In this document: positions 1-8,293 of the stretch, in pieces | How the letters are laid out: each line of letters starts with the position of its first letter | How positions within the stretch are numbered: position 1 is the first letter of the stretch | Assembly: GCF_036116635.1 (NCBI RefSeq) | Contig: NZ_CP107995.1 | Span: 10,044,001-10,108,000, forward strand | Reading direction: 5' to 3' | Source of the DNA: Amycolatopsis sp. NBC_00345 | GTDB lineage: Bacteria > Actinomycetota > Actinomycetes > Mycobacteriales > Pseudonocardiaceae | DNA: 64,000 nt | Notes under the pieces: generated by a model | Databases searched by the model: none | The model's input: the letters and a program-made list of their open reading frames with translations, nothing else | What the model was told of the DNA's origin: nothing | Program-made: the position numbers and the translations under genes

Positions 1-423
1 TCCGCGGTCATGCGCCCGCTGATCACCGACAATGACGGCGACTACGTGCAGCGTAGCTTCTGGGCGCTGCCCGCTCCGCTGACCTGGGACCACGTCCCCG
101 GTGTCACCCTGATCGGCGACGCCGCCCACCTGATGGCGCCCTTCGGTGGCCATGGCACGAATCTCGCGTTGCTCGATGGCGCGGAACTCGCGCACGCCAT
201 CAAGAAGGAGAGCAGTCTCGACGACGCGGTCGCGCGCTACGAGACAGAGATGTTCCCGCGCTCCGGTGAACTCGCCGTAAGCTCGAACACCGCGCTCACT
301 CGGTTCTTCGCCACGACGTCCCCGGACGCGCCACACCTTCCCCCGGACCACGAGCGGGAACACCAGAACTACCAGACCAGGGCGGCGGAATACCGACGCC
401 GGCAAGCCGAAGACGAGCAGTAG
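1..423 (+). CDS. FAD-dependent monooxygenase, C-terminal part (cut by window start)
   Basis: The reading frame is open to the first base, so the gene begins upstream; only the last 140 residues are visible. They carry the second FAD-binding motif of aromatic-ring hydroxylases (VTLIGDAAHLMAPFGGHG, about 35 residues in), followed by the ALLDGAELAHAI helix typical of TetX/PHBH-type flavoprotein monooxygenases. Such enzymes use NAD(P)H and O2 to hydroxylate small organic molecules; the substrate cannot be read here because the N-terminal domain is missing. The tail is Gln/Glu/Arg-rich and polar. It converges on the MHS transporter gene, with a weak GGCCC/GGGCC stem (450-471) between them. Confidence 0.85.
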   Translation, partial: SAVMRPLITDNDGDYVQRSFWALPAPLTWDHVPGVTLIGDAAHLMAPFGGHGTNLALLDGAELAHAIKKESSLDDAVARYETEMFPRSGELAVSSNTALTRFFATTSPDAPHLPPDHEREHQNYQTRAAEYRRRQAEDEQ

Positions 424-525
424 AAGACAAGCACCGCAAGCCGTAGCCAGGCCCCGGCGAAGGACCGGGCCTTCGGCGAACGACCGGTAAGCGGCAGATG
501 AGGATGTTTCGGGACAAGGCCGGTG

Positions 526-1875
526 CTACGCGGTGGGTGGCGCGGAGTCCGTTATCCATCGCCGGCCCGCGGTCAGCATGATCACGATGGTGACCAGGGA
601 TGCCAGAACGACGTAGGACGAGAACGCGAGCGAGGAGCCAAAGGCCTCGTTGAGTGCGACCGCGACGAGCGGCGCCGTGCCGCCGAGTCCCGACGCTGCG
701 AGGTTGTAGGACAGGCCGCCGGCACTGACGCGGAAGCGCGTGGGGAAGATCTGGCTGACCGCGAGCAGTGAGGGCACTGCCAGCACGCCCTTGGCCGCGC
801 CCAGCAGGATCGTGCCGAGGTAGGCGCCGATCGGATTTGTGCCGGCGAGCAGGAAACCGGGCACGATCGCCACGGCCGCGAAGACGGCGGCGACGATGGT
901 GGCGCGAGACAACCCCAGCCGGTCCACGAACGGCGCGAAGGCCAGAACGAACACCACCGCTACGGCGGCGGCTGTCGTGTTGGCGCCGTAGGCCTGGGCT
1001 TGTGAGAGTGCGTGGTTCTGTTCGAGGAAGGTCGCCAGGTAGGACGTCATGATGGCCGAGATGATCGACCACGTGCCGAGGAAGGCGACGAACAAGAGGA
1101 TCTTGCGCCACGAGGTGCGGATCGCCTCGAGGACAGGTGAGGAGCGCAGCGTGGCCTTCTTCCGTTGTTGCTGTTTCAGCTGACGGAATTCCTCGCCGTC
1201 TTGAGTGTTCCGACGTACGTAGAGCCCGATCAGGCCCATCGGCAGCGACAGCCAGAACAGGATCCGCCAACCCCAGGCAGCCCAAGCGCCCGCCGGCATC
1301 ACGGCCGACAGCCCGGTGGCCAGCAGCGTTCCGGACAGGAGACCGGCGAGAGTCAGTGCGCTCAGCATGCCGACCGCCTTGGCCTTCCCCCCGCGGGGAG
1401 CGTGCTCGTAGACGAAGGCGACGGCCGTGGCGTGTTCCCCACCAGTGCCGAGGGACTGGATCAGCCGGCAGAGCAGAAGAAGCAGTGGCGCGGCTGCGCC
1501 GATCGACGCGTAGGTCGGGATGAATCCGATCAACGCGGTCGCCGTGCAGGTGAGGACGATCGTGAACGTCAGGGACTTCGTCCGGCCGAGGCTGTCGGCG
1601 ATGTGTCCGAAGACCACAGTCCCGAAAGGGCGGGTCAGATACGCGATCGCGAAGATCGCGTAGGTGCCGACGAGCGCCAAGGCACTGTCGCCCGCCGGAA
1701 AGAACTGTCGGGCGATCATAGTGGCGACCACGCCGTAGACGCCCCAGTCGTACCATTCCGCGAAATTGCCCACCGAGGCCGCGAAAATCATTCGCCGGCG
1801 TTCCCGGCCGCTGCGCACGGCCGGCGGATTCTCACCCGAGGGCTGCGTCCGTTCCGTGCGCGCGGCGGTGTCCAT
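526..1875 (-). CDS. MFS transporter, metabolite:H+ symporter (MHS/ShiA-ProP-like) family
   Basis: A 449-residue integral membrane protein with about 12 hydrophobic segments. It opens with RRRMIFAASVGNFAEWYDWGVYG, whose FAEWYD is the hallmark of the MHS family (proline, shikimate, alpha-ketoglutarate and citrate symporters). The next loop carries TRPFGTVVFGHIADSLGR. The frame stays open 98 codons further upstream, but the ATG at 1875 puts the first helix at the normal place, so I chose it. The start overlaps the end of the dehydrogenase gene by 44 bp, so the two are probably one transcript from the divergent GntR promoter. Likely role: uptake of the organic acid handled by the upstream enzymes (inference). 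Confidence 0.85.
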   Translation of the reverse strand: MDTAARTERTQPSGENPPAVRSGRERRRMIFAASVGNFAEWYDWGVYGVVATMIARQFFPAGDSALALVGTYAIFAIAYLTRPFGTVVFGHIADSLGRTKSLTFTIVLTCTATALIGFIPTYASIGAAAPLLLLLCRLIQSLGTGGEHATAVAFVYEHAPRGGKAKAVGMLSALTLAGLLSGTLLATGLSAVMPAGAWAAWGWRILFWLSLPMGLIGLYVRRNTQDGEEFRQLKQQQRKKATLRSSPVLEAIRTSWRKILLFVAFLGTWSIISAIMTSYLATFLEQNHALSQAQAYGANTTAAAVAVVFVLAFAPFVDRLGLSRATIVAAVFAAVAIVPGFLLAGTNPIGAYLGTILLGAAKGVLAVPSLLAVSQIFPTRFRVSAGGLSYNLAASGLGGTAPLVAVALNEAFGSSLAFSSYVVLASLVTIVIMLTAGRRWITDSAPPTA

Positions 1876-2989
1876 CGGCTGCTCCCTGATCGTCGTTGAG
1901 GGGAAGGGGGGCGGCGAGCCCGAGCTCGTCCGCGAGAGACTGAAGGTCGTGCGCGGTTCCCGGGGGGAGGGGGACACCGAATTCGGTCGCCTTGGCGAAC
2001 CGCGCCCGTTCGGGATCGCCCGGTGCGAGAACCCGGTCGACATCGCGTGCGGGCTCGCTGCGGCGCACGTGTTCCGCGATGTCGGTGGCACGGCGCCGTA
2101 CCGCGGTGGAGTCGCCGAACACTGCCGCGTCGAGGACCAGAAAGGCGTTGCCGACTGTGACGTCGGCATCGAAGTCGGGAGTGCCTGCCGAGGTGAACCC
2201 GGCGTGCCGGATATCGCGGGTCAGATGCGCGCCGGTCAGCCCGGAAGCCAGCATTTCGACCACCAGCGACAACGCCGCGCCTTTGTGCCCGCCGCTGGGC
2301 AGCACCCCACCGGCCAGCGCTGCCGTGGGGTCCTGGGTGGGCAGACCGTCGCGATCTACAGCCCACCCCACGGGCAGCTTCCGCCCTTCGGTCGCGAAGA
2401 CCTTGATCCGCCCGCGCGAGCTGACCGACTGCGCCATGTCCATGACCAGCTCGGGCTCCTCGACCCCGGGGGCGGCGAAGGACATCGGGCTGTTGCCGAT
2501 CCTCGGCCCGCGCCCGCCGAAGGGCACCACCGATGGTGACGTGCTGCTCATCGCGAAGGCCACGAAGCCGTGCTGGGCGGCGCGCCGGGTGAAGAACGCC
2601 GCCGCCCCGAAGTGCGCCACACGCGTCACACCGCCGAAGGCGACCCCTGTCTCCCGAGCTTTGGCCATGAGCCGGTCGATCATGCGGACACCGACGGGAA
2701 CCCCGAACCCCCGGTCCGCGTCGACGAGCACCGCCGACTGCGTCTCCGAGAGAATTTCCTCCTGCGGCACGGGATTGACCTGCCCGGCTCTGAGCTGGGC
2801 GACGTAGGCCGACAGGCGCGTCAGCCCGTGCGTGGCCACCCCCGTCGCGTCGGCCTCGACGAGTGAACGGGCCAAGAGCCGTGCGTCATCCGGTCGCATC
2901 CTCGTGGTCTGGAGGACGTCGCGGGCAAAGTCGCTCAGCACGCCGAGGTCGTAACGAGGCACTTCCGAAGTGCCGACCGTCGCGTTCAT
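1832..2989 (-). CDS. Ldh2/MDH2-family NAD(P)-dependent oxidoreductase
   Basis: 385 residues of the malate/L-lactate/ureidoglycolate dehydrogenase family (COG2055), which has its own fold and oxidises 2-hydroxy acids. Seen: ATGVATHGLTRLSAYV near residue 50 (His in the family's SHG-type active-site loop), VAHFGAAAFFTRRAAQHGF near 125, NSPMSFAAPG near 170, and GGHKGAALSLVVEML near 240. The substrate is not decidable from sequence; malate, lactate, sulfolactate, ureidoglycolate and imino-acid substrates are all known in the family. The ATG at 2989 overlaps the HD gene stop as ATGA, implying translational coupling. Middle gene of the HD-dehydrogenase-transporter operon. Confidence 0.85.
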   Translation of the reverse strand: MNATVGTSEVPRYDLGVLSDFARDVLQTTRMRPDDARLLARSLVEADATGVATHGLTRLSAYVAQLRAGQVNPVPQEEILSETQSAVLVDADRGFGVPVGVRMIDRLMAKARETGVAFGGVTRVAHFGAAAFFTRRAAQHGFVAFAMSSTSPSVVPFGGRGPRIGNSPMSFAAPGVEEPELVMDMAQSVSSRGRIKVFATEGRKLPVGWAVDRDGLPTQDPTAALAGGVLPSGGHKGAALSLVVEMLASGLTGAHLTRDIRHAGFTSAGTPDFDADVTVGNAFLVLDAAVFGDSTAVRRRATDIAEHVRRSEPARDVDRVLAPGDPERARFAKATEFGVPLPPGTAHDLQSLADELGLAAPLPLNDDQGAADGHRRAHGTDAALG

Positions 2990-3561
2990 GAGCGCCTCTT
3001 GCAGAACAGCCGCTGCCCGGCGTCGAGCAGTTGCACGTCGGAGTCGGCGAAGTCCGCGTAGTGCACGATGATCGCCTCTTGCGTTTGCGGGATCACCGAC
3101 GAGTGCGGTGTGTGCGCGATGACCGCGTGGACGAGGTCCTCGTCCATCCCGGCTTCGAGCATCCAATGTGCTCCCAGGAAGCCGTGCTGGAATCGCTTCC
3201 CCGTCGTGGACCACCGCCCGCCCCCCTCGGGGGCCGGCTCGAATTCGTAGATCTTGCAGACGTCGTGCAGGAGCGCGATCGCCAGTACCGCGTCACGGTC
3301 CACCGATACGCCGTGCAACTCCGTGACCGTGTCGGCCATCTGCGCCGACATCCTGGCCACCGCCCGGGAGTGCACGGTCAGGGTCCGGTGGCTCGGCAGG
3401 TCGACCGATTTCGGCACGTCGGACAGCCGCTCCCAGGCGCTGGAGCGCCAGGCCCGCGTCCAGATTCCCAGGACGCTGTCGCGAAGGTCCTCCCTGGCGA
3501 TCTCGTCGACTTCGGGAAGCAGCTCGCGGACGAGGTCCGCGGTGATGTGAGCTTGAGACAT
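2986..3561 (-). CDS. HD-domain protein (putative phosphohydrolase/hydrolase)
   Basis: 191 residues. Central metal-binding signature: VHSRAVARMSAQMAD (first His), LAIALLHDVCKIYEF (HD pair), FQHGFLGAHWMLE and VHAVIAHTPHSS, the pattern of a compact single-domain HD hydrolase. I see no nucleotide cyclase, GGDEF or RelA parts. The exact reaction is unknown; cyanamide-hydratase-like, nucleotidase-like and other small HD enzymes share this layout. Start: GTG (3567) and TTG (3570) are possible, but ATG at 3561 lies clear of the operator at 3568. First gene of the operon, divergent from the GntR gene. Confidence 0.75.
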   Translation of the reverse strand: MSQAHITADLVRELLPEVDEIAREDLRDSVLGIWTRAWRSSAWERLSDVPKSVDLPSHRTLTVHSRAVARMSAQMADTVTELHGVSVDRDAVLAIALLHDVCKIYEFEPAPEGGGRWSTTGKRFQHGFLGAHWMLEAGMDEDLVHAVIAHTPHSSVIPQTQEAIIVHYADFADSDVQLLDAGQRLFCKRRS

Positions 3562-3567
3562 GAGCAC

Positions 3568-3585
3568 CAATCTGTCGCCACTTTG
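3568..3585. promoter_or_regulatory. Putative GntR operator, site 1
   Basis: CAATCTGTCGCCACTTTG matches the reverse complement of the perfect site at 3630-3647 in 16 of 18 positions. It lies directly upstream of the HD gene start, so a bound regulator would cover that operon's start region. Binding by the adjacent GntR protein is inferred from position and symmetry. Confidence 0.6.
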
Positions 3586-3629
3586 CGAGTTCGAGGCGAC
3601 AATATGCCGACCTAAGCGCTGTTGGCAAG

Positions 3630-3647
3630 CAATCTGGCGACAGATTG
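3630..3647. promoter_or_regulatory. Putative GntR operator, site 2 (perfect palindrome arms)
   Basis: CAATCTG-GCGA-CAGATTG: 7-bp perfect inverted arms around 4 bp. It lies 52 bp upstream of the GntR start at 3699. Together with site 1 it gives a 13-bp perfect inverted repeat (3568-3580 and 3635-3647) across the divergent promoter, fitting dimer binding at both sites and possible looping. Confidence 0.65.
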
Positions 3648-3698
3648 TGGTTTGGTGGCGCGCTGCCAGGTCGCCGAAGAACGGGATACAGTGCGGTC

Positions 3699-4469
3699 AT
3701 GCACGCGCAGGAACCGGCTGGGCCGGGCACCCCGGCGGGGATCACCGAGGCGCTGGCGCGCTCGCACAGCCTCGCCGGGCACGGTGAGCTGGTCCGGGAC
3801 ATGGCGACCGCGCTGGCCAGGGAAATCATCGAGGGCCGGCTGCCCAGCGGGTACCAGCTGACCTCGGCCGAACTTGGCAGGCGATTCGGCACGAGCCGAA
3901 CCCCCGTGCGGGAAGCGCTCGGGGTGCTGCAACGCGAGGGCCTCGTGGAGATCGAGCCCCGGCGTCGCCCCCGAGTGGCGACACTTTCCCTGACCGAGGT
4001 CCGCGATCTCTACGAGATCCGCGCGGGCCTCTACGCCCTGATCGCCGGTGCGGTGGCCGAACGGGCGGCCGAGGACGAGATCTTGCTGCTGGACCAGCCG
4101 CTGGCCCGGCTGCGGGAAGCCCGGGATACCGGCGAGGTTCAGGCGTACTTCTACGCCACCGTGGACTTCCGCCGGGTCGAGGCCGCCATCTGCCCCAATC
4201 GCCGGGTCGGTCTCCTCATGGACTCCCTCGGACTGCGGATCTACCGCTTGCGCAGCTTCGGCCTGTCGCTCCCGGGCCGGTTGGAAGTCTCGTGCCGAGA
4301 CTACAGCTACCTCGTCGACGCCTACCGGGCACGAGACCGCGACCTCGCCGAAGCAGTGACCCGCTCGTTGATGTCGAAGGCACTCGCCGCGATCGAGAAA
4401 CACTGGAGCCGCCTCACCGAACCATTGCCCGCCACAGGCCTCCGTCCAGTATCGGTTTCCCCGGCTTGA
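3699..4469 (+). CDS. GntR-family transcriptional regulator (FadR/FCD subfamily)
   Basis: 256 residues. The N-terminal winged helix-turn-helix spans about 20-90: LAREIIEGRLPSGYQL, then ELGRRFGTSRTPVREALGVL (recognition helix) and GLVEIEPRRRPRVATL. The rest is helical with the FCD-type opening LTEVRDLYEIRAGLYALIAG, which in this family binds a small carboxylate effector, often through a metal. ATG 3699 fits the domain start. The gene is divergent from the HD/dehydrogenase/transporter operon, with two matching palindromes between; it is probably the local repressor of that operon and of itself. Confidence 0.88.
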   Translation: MHAQEPAGPGTPAGITEALARSHSLAGHGELVRDMATALAREIIEGRLPSGYQLTSAELGRRFGTSRTPVREALGVLQREGLVEIEPRRRPRVATLSLTEVRDLYEIRAGLYALIAGAVAERAAEDEILLLDQPLARLREARDTGEVQAYFYATVDFRRVEAAICPNRRVGLLMDSLGLRIYRLRSFGLSLPGRLEVSCRDYSYLVDAYRARDRDLAEAVTRSLMSKALAAIEKHWSRLTEPLPATGLRPVSVSPA

Positions 4470-4577
4470 GCATGGCTCCCATCCGGTCATCGGCAGTAGC
4501 GGATGTTCACGTGACCGGGATTGGGCCGAATATCTTCGGGTCTTGTCTTAAGGCGCGTGGGACAGGGAGATCGGTTC

Positions 4578-5116
4578 CTACGAGGTGGGGCGTGCAAGAA
4601 GGTGGTCGCTGAGTTCGATCGTTGCCAGGTACCACCAGAAATCCAGTCCAGGAAGACTGGGTCGTAGTCGCGTTGCTGCTTCAGGTCTTGGTGCCGTAGG
4701 GCGAAGTTGTTGGCGATGTCGAAGAGTGCGCCTTCGTCTTTCTTGACGAGATTGTCCTTCAGGAGTTGGCGGCGCTCCTCGATGATCCCGGCCAGTACGA
4801 GGATGGCGGACCGCTTGTCGTGCTCGGTCGATCCGCGCGCACGGTACAAGGCGATGCCGTGACGAACCCGGTCGGATGTGCGACCGGGCGGCTGGTTCGC
4901 AAGACGCGTGACAAGATCGGCCCGGGCGTCGTCGGTAACGGCGACGAGCCGTCCGATGTCCTCGCCGTCGTCGGCCAGCCTCAAGCCCAGGTCGCTACGG
5001 GCGAGAAGCTGGTTAACCCGCCACCTGTAGAGCGCTCTGCCCGGTTCAAACGCGAACTGCGAGTAGTGCCAGCCACAGCCGCCGTAGCTGTGAAACGAGA
5101 TAGACGAGTTCTTCAC
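4578..5116 (-). pseudogene. Conserved hypothetical protein with a C-terminal frameshift
   Basis: As read, the frame opens at 5116 and runs to 4487 (209 residues), but its last 50 residues after VFLDWI are implausible (SGGTWQRSNS onward, Pro/Arg-rich). One base added to the T run near 4650 restores FWWYLATIELSDHLLARPTS and a stop at 4578-4580. That reading is hydrophobic and orderly, and resembles the ending I recall for small actinobacterial hypothetical proteins (memory, not a search). The N-terminal part (FEPGRALYRWRVNQLLARSD, IEERRQLLKDNLVKKDEGALF, NNFALRHQD) is intact and helical. No function known. Could be a real mutation or a sequencing error in a homopolymer. Confidence 0.6.
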
Positions 5117-5475
5117 GACCTGGCAGTCGAAGCCGGACCGACGCCGATAAGCCGTTTGAATCAGCTGTCATGTTGCTCCCTGCCGCAGGTGAGCTGCCCG
5201 ACGACCTTCAGAGCTACACCTCAGCGTCAACTCGCTTGCTCATTGACGGCGCGTCGCGGACTCCCACTCGAACGACCCAACGGGCGTGGAAGAATGGTCA
5301 ATCCCAGTTTTCGTGGCACTAGTGCCATTTCAGTGCCAATATCTTTGGGAAAGTGTCATCGATTTTGGGACCCTACAGGAATGGTGATCCAGAGTTTCCG
5401 CAGCACTTGAGCAAATGCTCACGCAGTGCTCAAGTGTATGCGGAAATGCTCAAATCGACGCGGAAACTACAGGGG
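5117..5475. other. Gene-free gap of 359 bp with palindromes
   Basis: No coding signal. It holds a perfect 14-bp palindrome TGGCACTAGTGCCA (5314-5327), followed by a direct repeat of its half (AGTGCCA at 5321 and 5332). It also holds the long interrupted hairpin listed separately. Base composition is lower in GC than the neighbours, as for the frameshifted gene beside it. Confidence 0.6.
5395..5446 (-). terminator. Large hairpin downstream of the NlpC/P60 gene
   Basis: Left arm TTTCCGCA-g-CACTTGAGCA (5395-5413) pairs with TGCTCAAGTG-ta-TGCGGAAA (5427-5446): 18 base pairs with one small bulge and a 13-nt loop. Located 30 bp after the stop of the NlpC/P60 gene. No strong T run, so it may be a terminator/3'-end stabiliser or a protein-binding palindrome. 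AAATGCTCA also occurs twice (5413, 5444). Confidence 0.5.
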
Positions 5476-7287
5476 TTACGCGGTCGGCCGTCCTGCGCCC
5501 GCGTAGTCGTCGCCCGGCTTGCGGTACGGGTGGACCTGCACGGCCTGGCCCGTCTGCGGCGCGTCGATCATCTGCTGGTTGCCGATGTAGAGGCCGACGT
5601 GGTGGATCTTCGTGGCGGGCTCGCCGTAGAAGATCAGGTCGCCCAGCTGCGGTTCGTTCACGTGCGGGACGCTGCGGAACTGCGTGTCGGCCGTGCGCAT
5701 GAGCTTGACGCCCGCGCTGCTGTACGCGGCCGTGGTCAGGCCGGAACAGTCGAAGCCCGGGTCGGCGTCGCCGGTGCCGTTGCCGCCCCAGACGTAGGGC
5801 AGGCCGATCTGGTCGATGGCGAAGTCGACCGCGCTCAGCACCGCGGGGTTGGGGGCCTGGCTGCCCTGCCCGACGGTGCCGTAGACGTTTGTCGTCGCCA
5901 GCGTGCGGTGCAGGAAGAGCGGCGCCGTCTGCAGGGAGCTGACGGCGTTCCACCAGTCCTTCGACAGGTCGCGCCCGTCGGCGCAGAGGGCTCGCCCGGT
6001 GGTGAGGGCGGCGTCGTCGACGTTCTGCAGGTCGGGCTTGCCGCCGGACGTGCTGCGCTGCCACTTCGCCCAGATCGCCGGCGACAGCTGCATCGGGCCG
6101 GACGCGTTCGCCGTCGAGACGACGCGGTTGTAGAAGTCGCGGACCTCGACGGTGCCCAGGGGGTTCGCGAGGGTGCCGTCGGGGCTGAGGTGGTCACCTT
6201 GCGCGCGGCCGTGGTCACTGGTCACCTTGCCGACGGCGGCGAGGGTGATCCACGAAAGGTGGCAACCGGGCTGTTCCTTGCTCAGCGTGACGGTCGCTTC
6301 CGCGTAGCCGGTCATCGCCCGCAACGGAATGTCGAGCCACTGGCTGGTCCGCGAAGCCCACGCGTCGAACTCGCTCGCCTTCGGCACATTCGGCTGCGTG
6401 GGCACGCTGCTGCTCGACGGCGGCGCGGTCGCCAACGGCGGAGGCGACGTCGGCGCCGTAGGGGCGACGGCCGCGGTATTGGCCGTCTGCTGGCTGCCGG
6501 GCGCGAACTGCACCGCAACGACCAGCGCCGCGACGGCCACGACAACCGCCGCGAGGACGACCACGGTGCGCCGATGCCTCGGGCGTCGCACGCCAGTGAC
6601 TTCGCCGTCGCCACCAACCGGCGAAGGCTCCTGTGCAGCCGGCTGACCAGCGGACGCCTCGCCCCACGACGGCGATCCCCCCAGCGCCGCGGGCGGCCCC
6701 GGCTGCGAGGGCGGCGCCGAACCGAACAAGGGCGCCGCGCCGGGGTGAATGTCAGGTTCCTGACTTGACGCTGGCAATGCGGGCGTGGCGACAGATTGTG
6801 CGTCAGGTTCCTGACTCGACGCTGGCGGCGATGTGAGTGCGGCAGCAGCCTGTATGTCAGGTTCCTGACTTGGTGTGGTCGGCGATGAGGGGATGACCGC
6901 GGGCTCTGTGTCAGGTTCCTGACTTGGCCGCGCGACCCCGGCGCCCGGCTGGGTGCCAGCCCCTGGCTCTGCCGCCTTCGCCGAGTGGACGGCTTCCGAA
7001 GCGGCTCCCGTTGGCTCGGCTTTCGCCGAGATGGCGTCGCCTGAACGAGCCTCCGCCGAGCCGGTTCCCGCCGATTCAGCCTCCGCCGAGCCGGTGTCCG
7101 TTGATCCGGTGTCCGCCGGACCAGCGTCCGTCGGGCCAGCGTTCGCTGATCCAGTGCCCGCCGATCCAGTGACCGCCGAACCAAAGTCCGTCGAATCAGC
7201 GCCCGCTGGACCAGCCTCCGTCGATCCAGCGTCCGTCGACCCAGCCTCGTCCTCCGGCGACGAGCCCGGCGCCGCTCCCGTAGCCAT
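5476..7287 (-). CDS. NlpC/P60 peptidoglycan hydrolase with long repetitive cytoplasmic N-terminus
   Basis: 603 residues in five parts. (1) About 16-100: a pentapeptide-periodic Gly/Ser/Thr/Asp/Ala region (GSTDA, GPTDA, GSAEA type units). (2) About 120-185: four SQEPD boxes 17-18 residues apart in Pro/Ala linker. (3) One transmembrane helix about 241-260 after RRPRHRR. (4) An outside domain about 300-455 with TGYAEATVTL and SGPMQLSPAIWAKW, resembling a lytic-transglycosylase/SLT fold. (5) NlpC/P60 domain about 475-603 with FDCSGLT (catalytic Cys near 514) and HHVGLYIG (His). It should cut wall peptide stems, anchored in the membrane. ATG 7287 overlaps the nucleoside hydrolase stop (ATGA). Confidence 0.88.
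   Translation of the reverse strand: MATGAAPGSSPEDEAGSTDAGSTEAGPAGADSTDFGSAVTGSAGTGSANAGPTDAGPADTGSTDTGSAEAESAGTGSAEARSGDAISAKAEPTGAASEAVHSAKAAEPGAGTQPGAGVARPSQEPDTEPAVIPSSPTTPSQEPDIQAAAALTSPPASSQEPDAQSVATPALPASSQEPDIHPGAAPLFGSAPPSQPGPPAALGGSPSWGEASAGQPAAQEPSPVGGDGEVTGVRRPRHRRTVVVLAAVVVAVAALVVAVQFAPGSQQTANTAAVAPTAPTSPPPLATAPPSSSSVPTQPNVPKASEFDAWASRTSQWLDIPLRAMTGYAEATVTLSKEQPGCHLSWITLAAVGKVTSDHGRAQGDHLSPDGTLANPLGTVEVRDFYNRVVSTANASGPMQLSPAIWAKWQRSTSGGKPDLQNVDDAALTTGRALCADGRDLSKDWWNAVSSLQTAPLFLHRTLATTNVYGTVGQGSQAPNPAVLSAVDFAIDQIGLPYVWGGNGTGDADPGFDCSGLTTAAYSSAGVKLMRTADTQFRSVPHVNEPQLGDLIFYGEPATKIHHVGLYIGNQQMIDAPQTGQAVQVHPYRKPGDDYAGAGRPTA
6751..6923. repeat. Four in-frame copies of GTCAGGTTCCTGAC inside the NlpC/P60 gene
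   Basis: Identical 14-mers at 6751, 6802, 6856 and 6910, each with 6-bp inverted arms around TT. Spacings are 51, 54 and 54 bp, so each falls in the same reading frame and encodes Ser-Gln-Glu-Pro-Asp on the minus strand. Variants of the motif occur outside the gene at 12410 and 12608. Confidence 0.85.
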
Positions 7288-8240
7288 CAACGGGCCCCGG
7301 CGAGTCTCGACAGGACGAACTCGCGCAGGCCGTCCAGGTCAGTGTCCGTGGCGACCTCGATCCGGCGCCCCGGTGCCGACTCGGGGTCGGCGAGGGCGGG
7401 GCGGCGGTCGACCAGGGTCATGCCGCGGGCGGGGCCCGCGCTGATGTCGACGTTCACCGAGTACGTCTCCGTCCGGAGGATGCCCGGGCTGATGGCTTCG
7501 GCGACGGCGACGGCGTCGTGCATCACGATCCCGTCGTAGCCCAGCACGCGGCGGTAGTAGGCGAGGTAGTCGGGCGTGAAGGCCTCCAGCGCCTGACCGA
7601 GCGGCCCCGAAGCCGCGAGCTTCGCCAGCCACGCGCTGTCGACGGCGCACCGGTGCGTGAGGTCGAGCGGGACCACGACGCACGGCACGTCGTCCTCGGC
7701 GAGGACGCGCCGCGCCGCCTCCGGGTCGGCCCAGATGTTGAACTCGGCCGCGGCCGTGACGTTGCCGCGGTCCATCCCGCCGCCCATCAGCACGATGCGC
7801 GCGATCTTGTCGCGGACCCCCGGATGCGCGGCCAGCAGCGCGGCGATGTTCGTGAGCGGCCCGATCGGCGCGATCGTCACCGGCTCGTCCGCCGCCTCCA
7901 GCAGCGAGACCATCAGGCTGACAGCGTCCTGCGACTCCAGCGGTCGCGTCGCCTCGGGCAGCGAGCCGGCGCGCCCGGACAGTCCGTCGGCGCCGTGGAC
8001 GTTGCCGTTGCGCTCGTTGCGGTAGACGAACGGCCGCGACGCGCCGGCCGCGACCGGGACGTCCGGGCGGTCGCACAGCTGCAGGAGACGGCGGGCGTTG
8101 ACGGTGGTCATGGCCAGCGGGACGTTGCCGAAGACGGTCGTCACCCCCAGCAGGTCGACGTCGGCGGAGACCGCCGCCAGCGCGATCGCGAAAGCGTCGT
8201 CGACACCCGGGTCGGTGTCGATGATCAGCTTGGTCCCCAT
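7287..8240 (-). CDS. Inosine/uridine-preferring nucleoside hydrolase
   Basis: 317 residues. The N-terminal IIDTDPGVDDAFAIALA is the calcium-binding aspartate cluster that defines the IUNH family, which cleaves the N-glycosidic bond of ribonucleosides to ribose and base. IVLMGGGMDRGNVTAAAEFNIWADPEAA around 150-180 is the second conserved block, and VMHDAVAVA near 240 supplies the C-terminal His-Asp. Start: ATG 8240 (MGTKLIID) follows an AGGGGAG ribosome site; twelve codons further upstream are open but lack support. It is coupled to the NlpC/P60 gene by ATGA and divergent from the acyltransferase. Confidence 0.9.
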   Translation of the reverse strand: MGTKLIIDTDPGVDDAFAIALAAVSADVDLLGVTTVFGNVPLAMTTVNARRLLQLCDRPDVPVAAGASRPFVYRNERNGNVHGADGLSGRAGSLPEATRPLESQDAVSLMVSLLEAADEPVTIAPIGPLTNIAALLAAHPGVRDKIARIVLMGGGMDRGNVTAAAEFNIWADPEAARRVLAEDDVPCVVVPLDLTHRCAVDSAWLAKLAASGPLGQALEAFTPDYLAYYRRVLGYDGIVMHDAVAVAEAISPGILRTETYSVNVDISAGPARGMTLVDRRPALADPESAPGRRIEVATDTDLDGLREFVLSRLAGAR

Positions 8241-8293
8241 CCGTGCTCCCCTTGCCTGTGGCGGGCGTCCACACACAGGTTACGGTCAATGGC

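Noticed and set aside
10..423. A complete 137-residue gene starting at the first ATG
   Set aside because: The frame is open to base 1 and the visible part is only the C-terminal FAD region, so the true start lies upstream.
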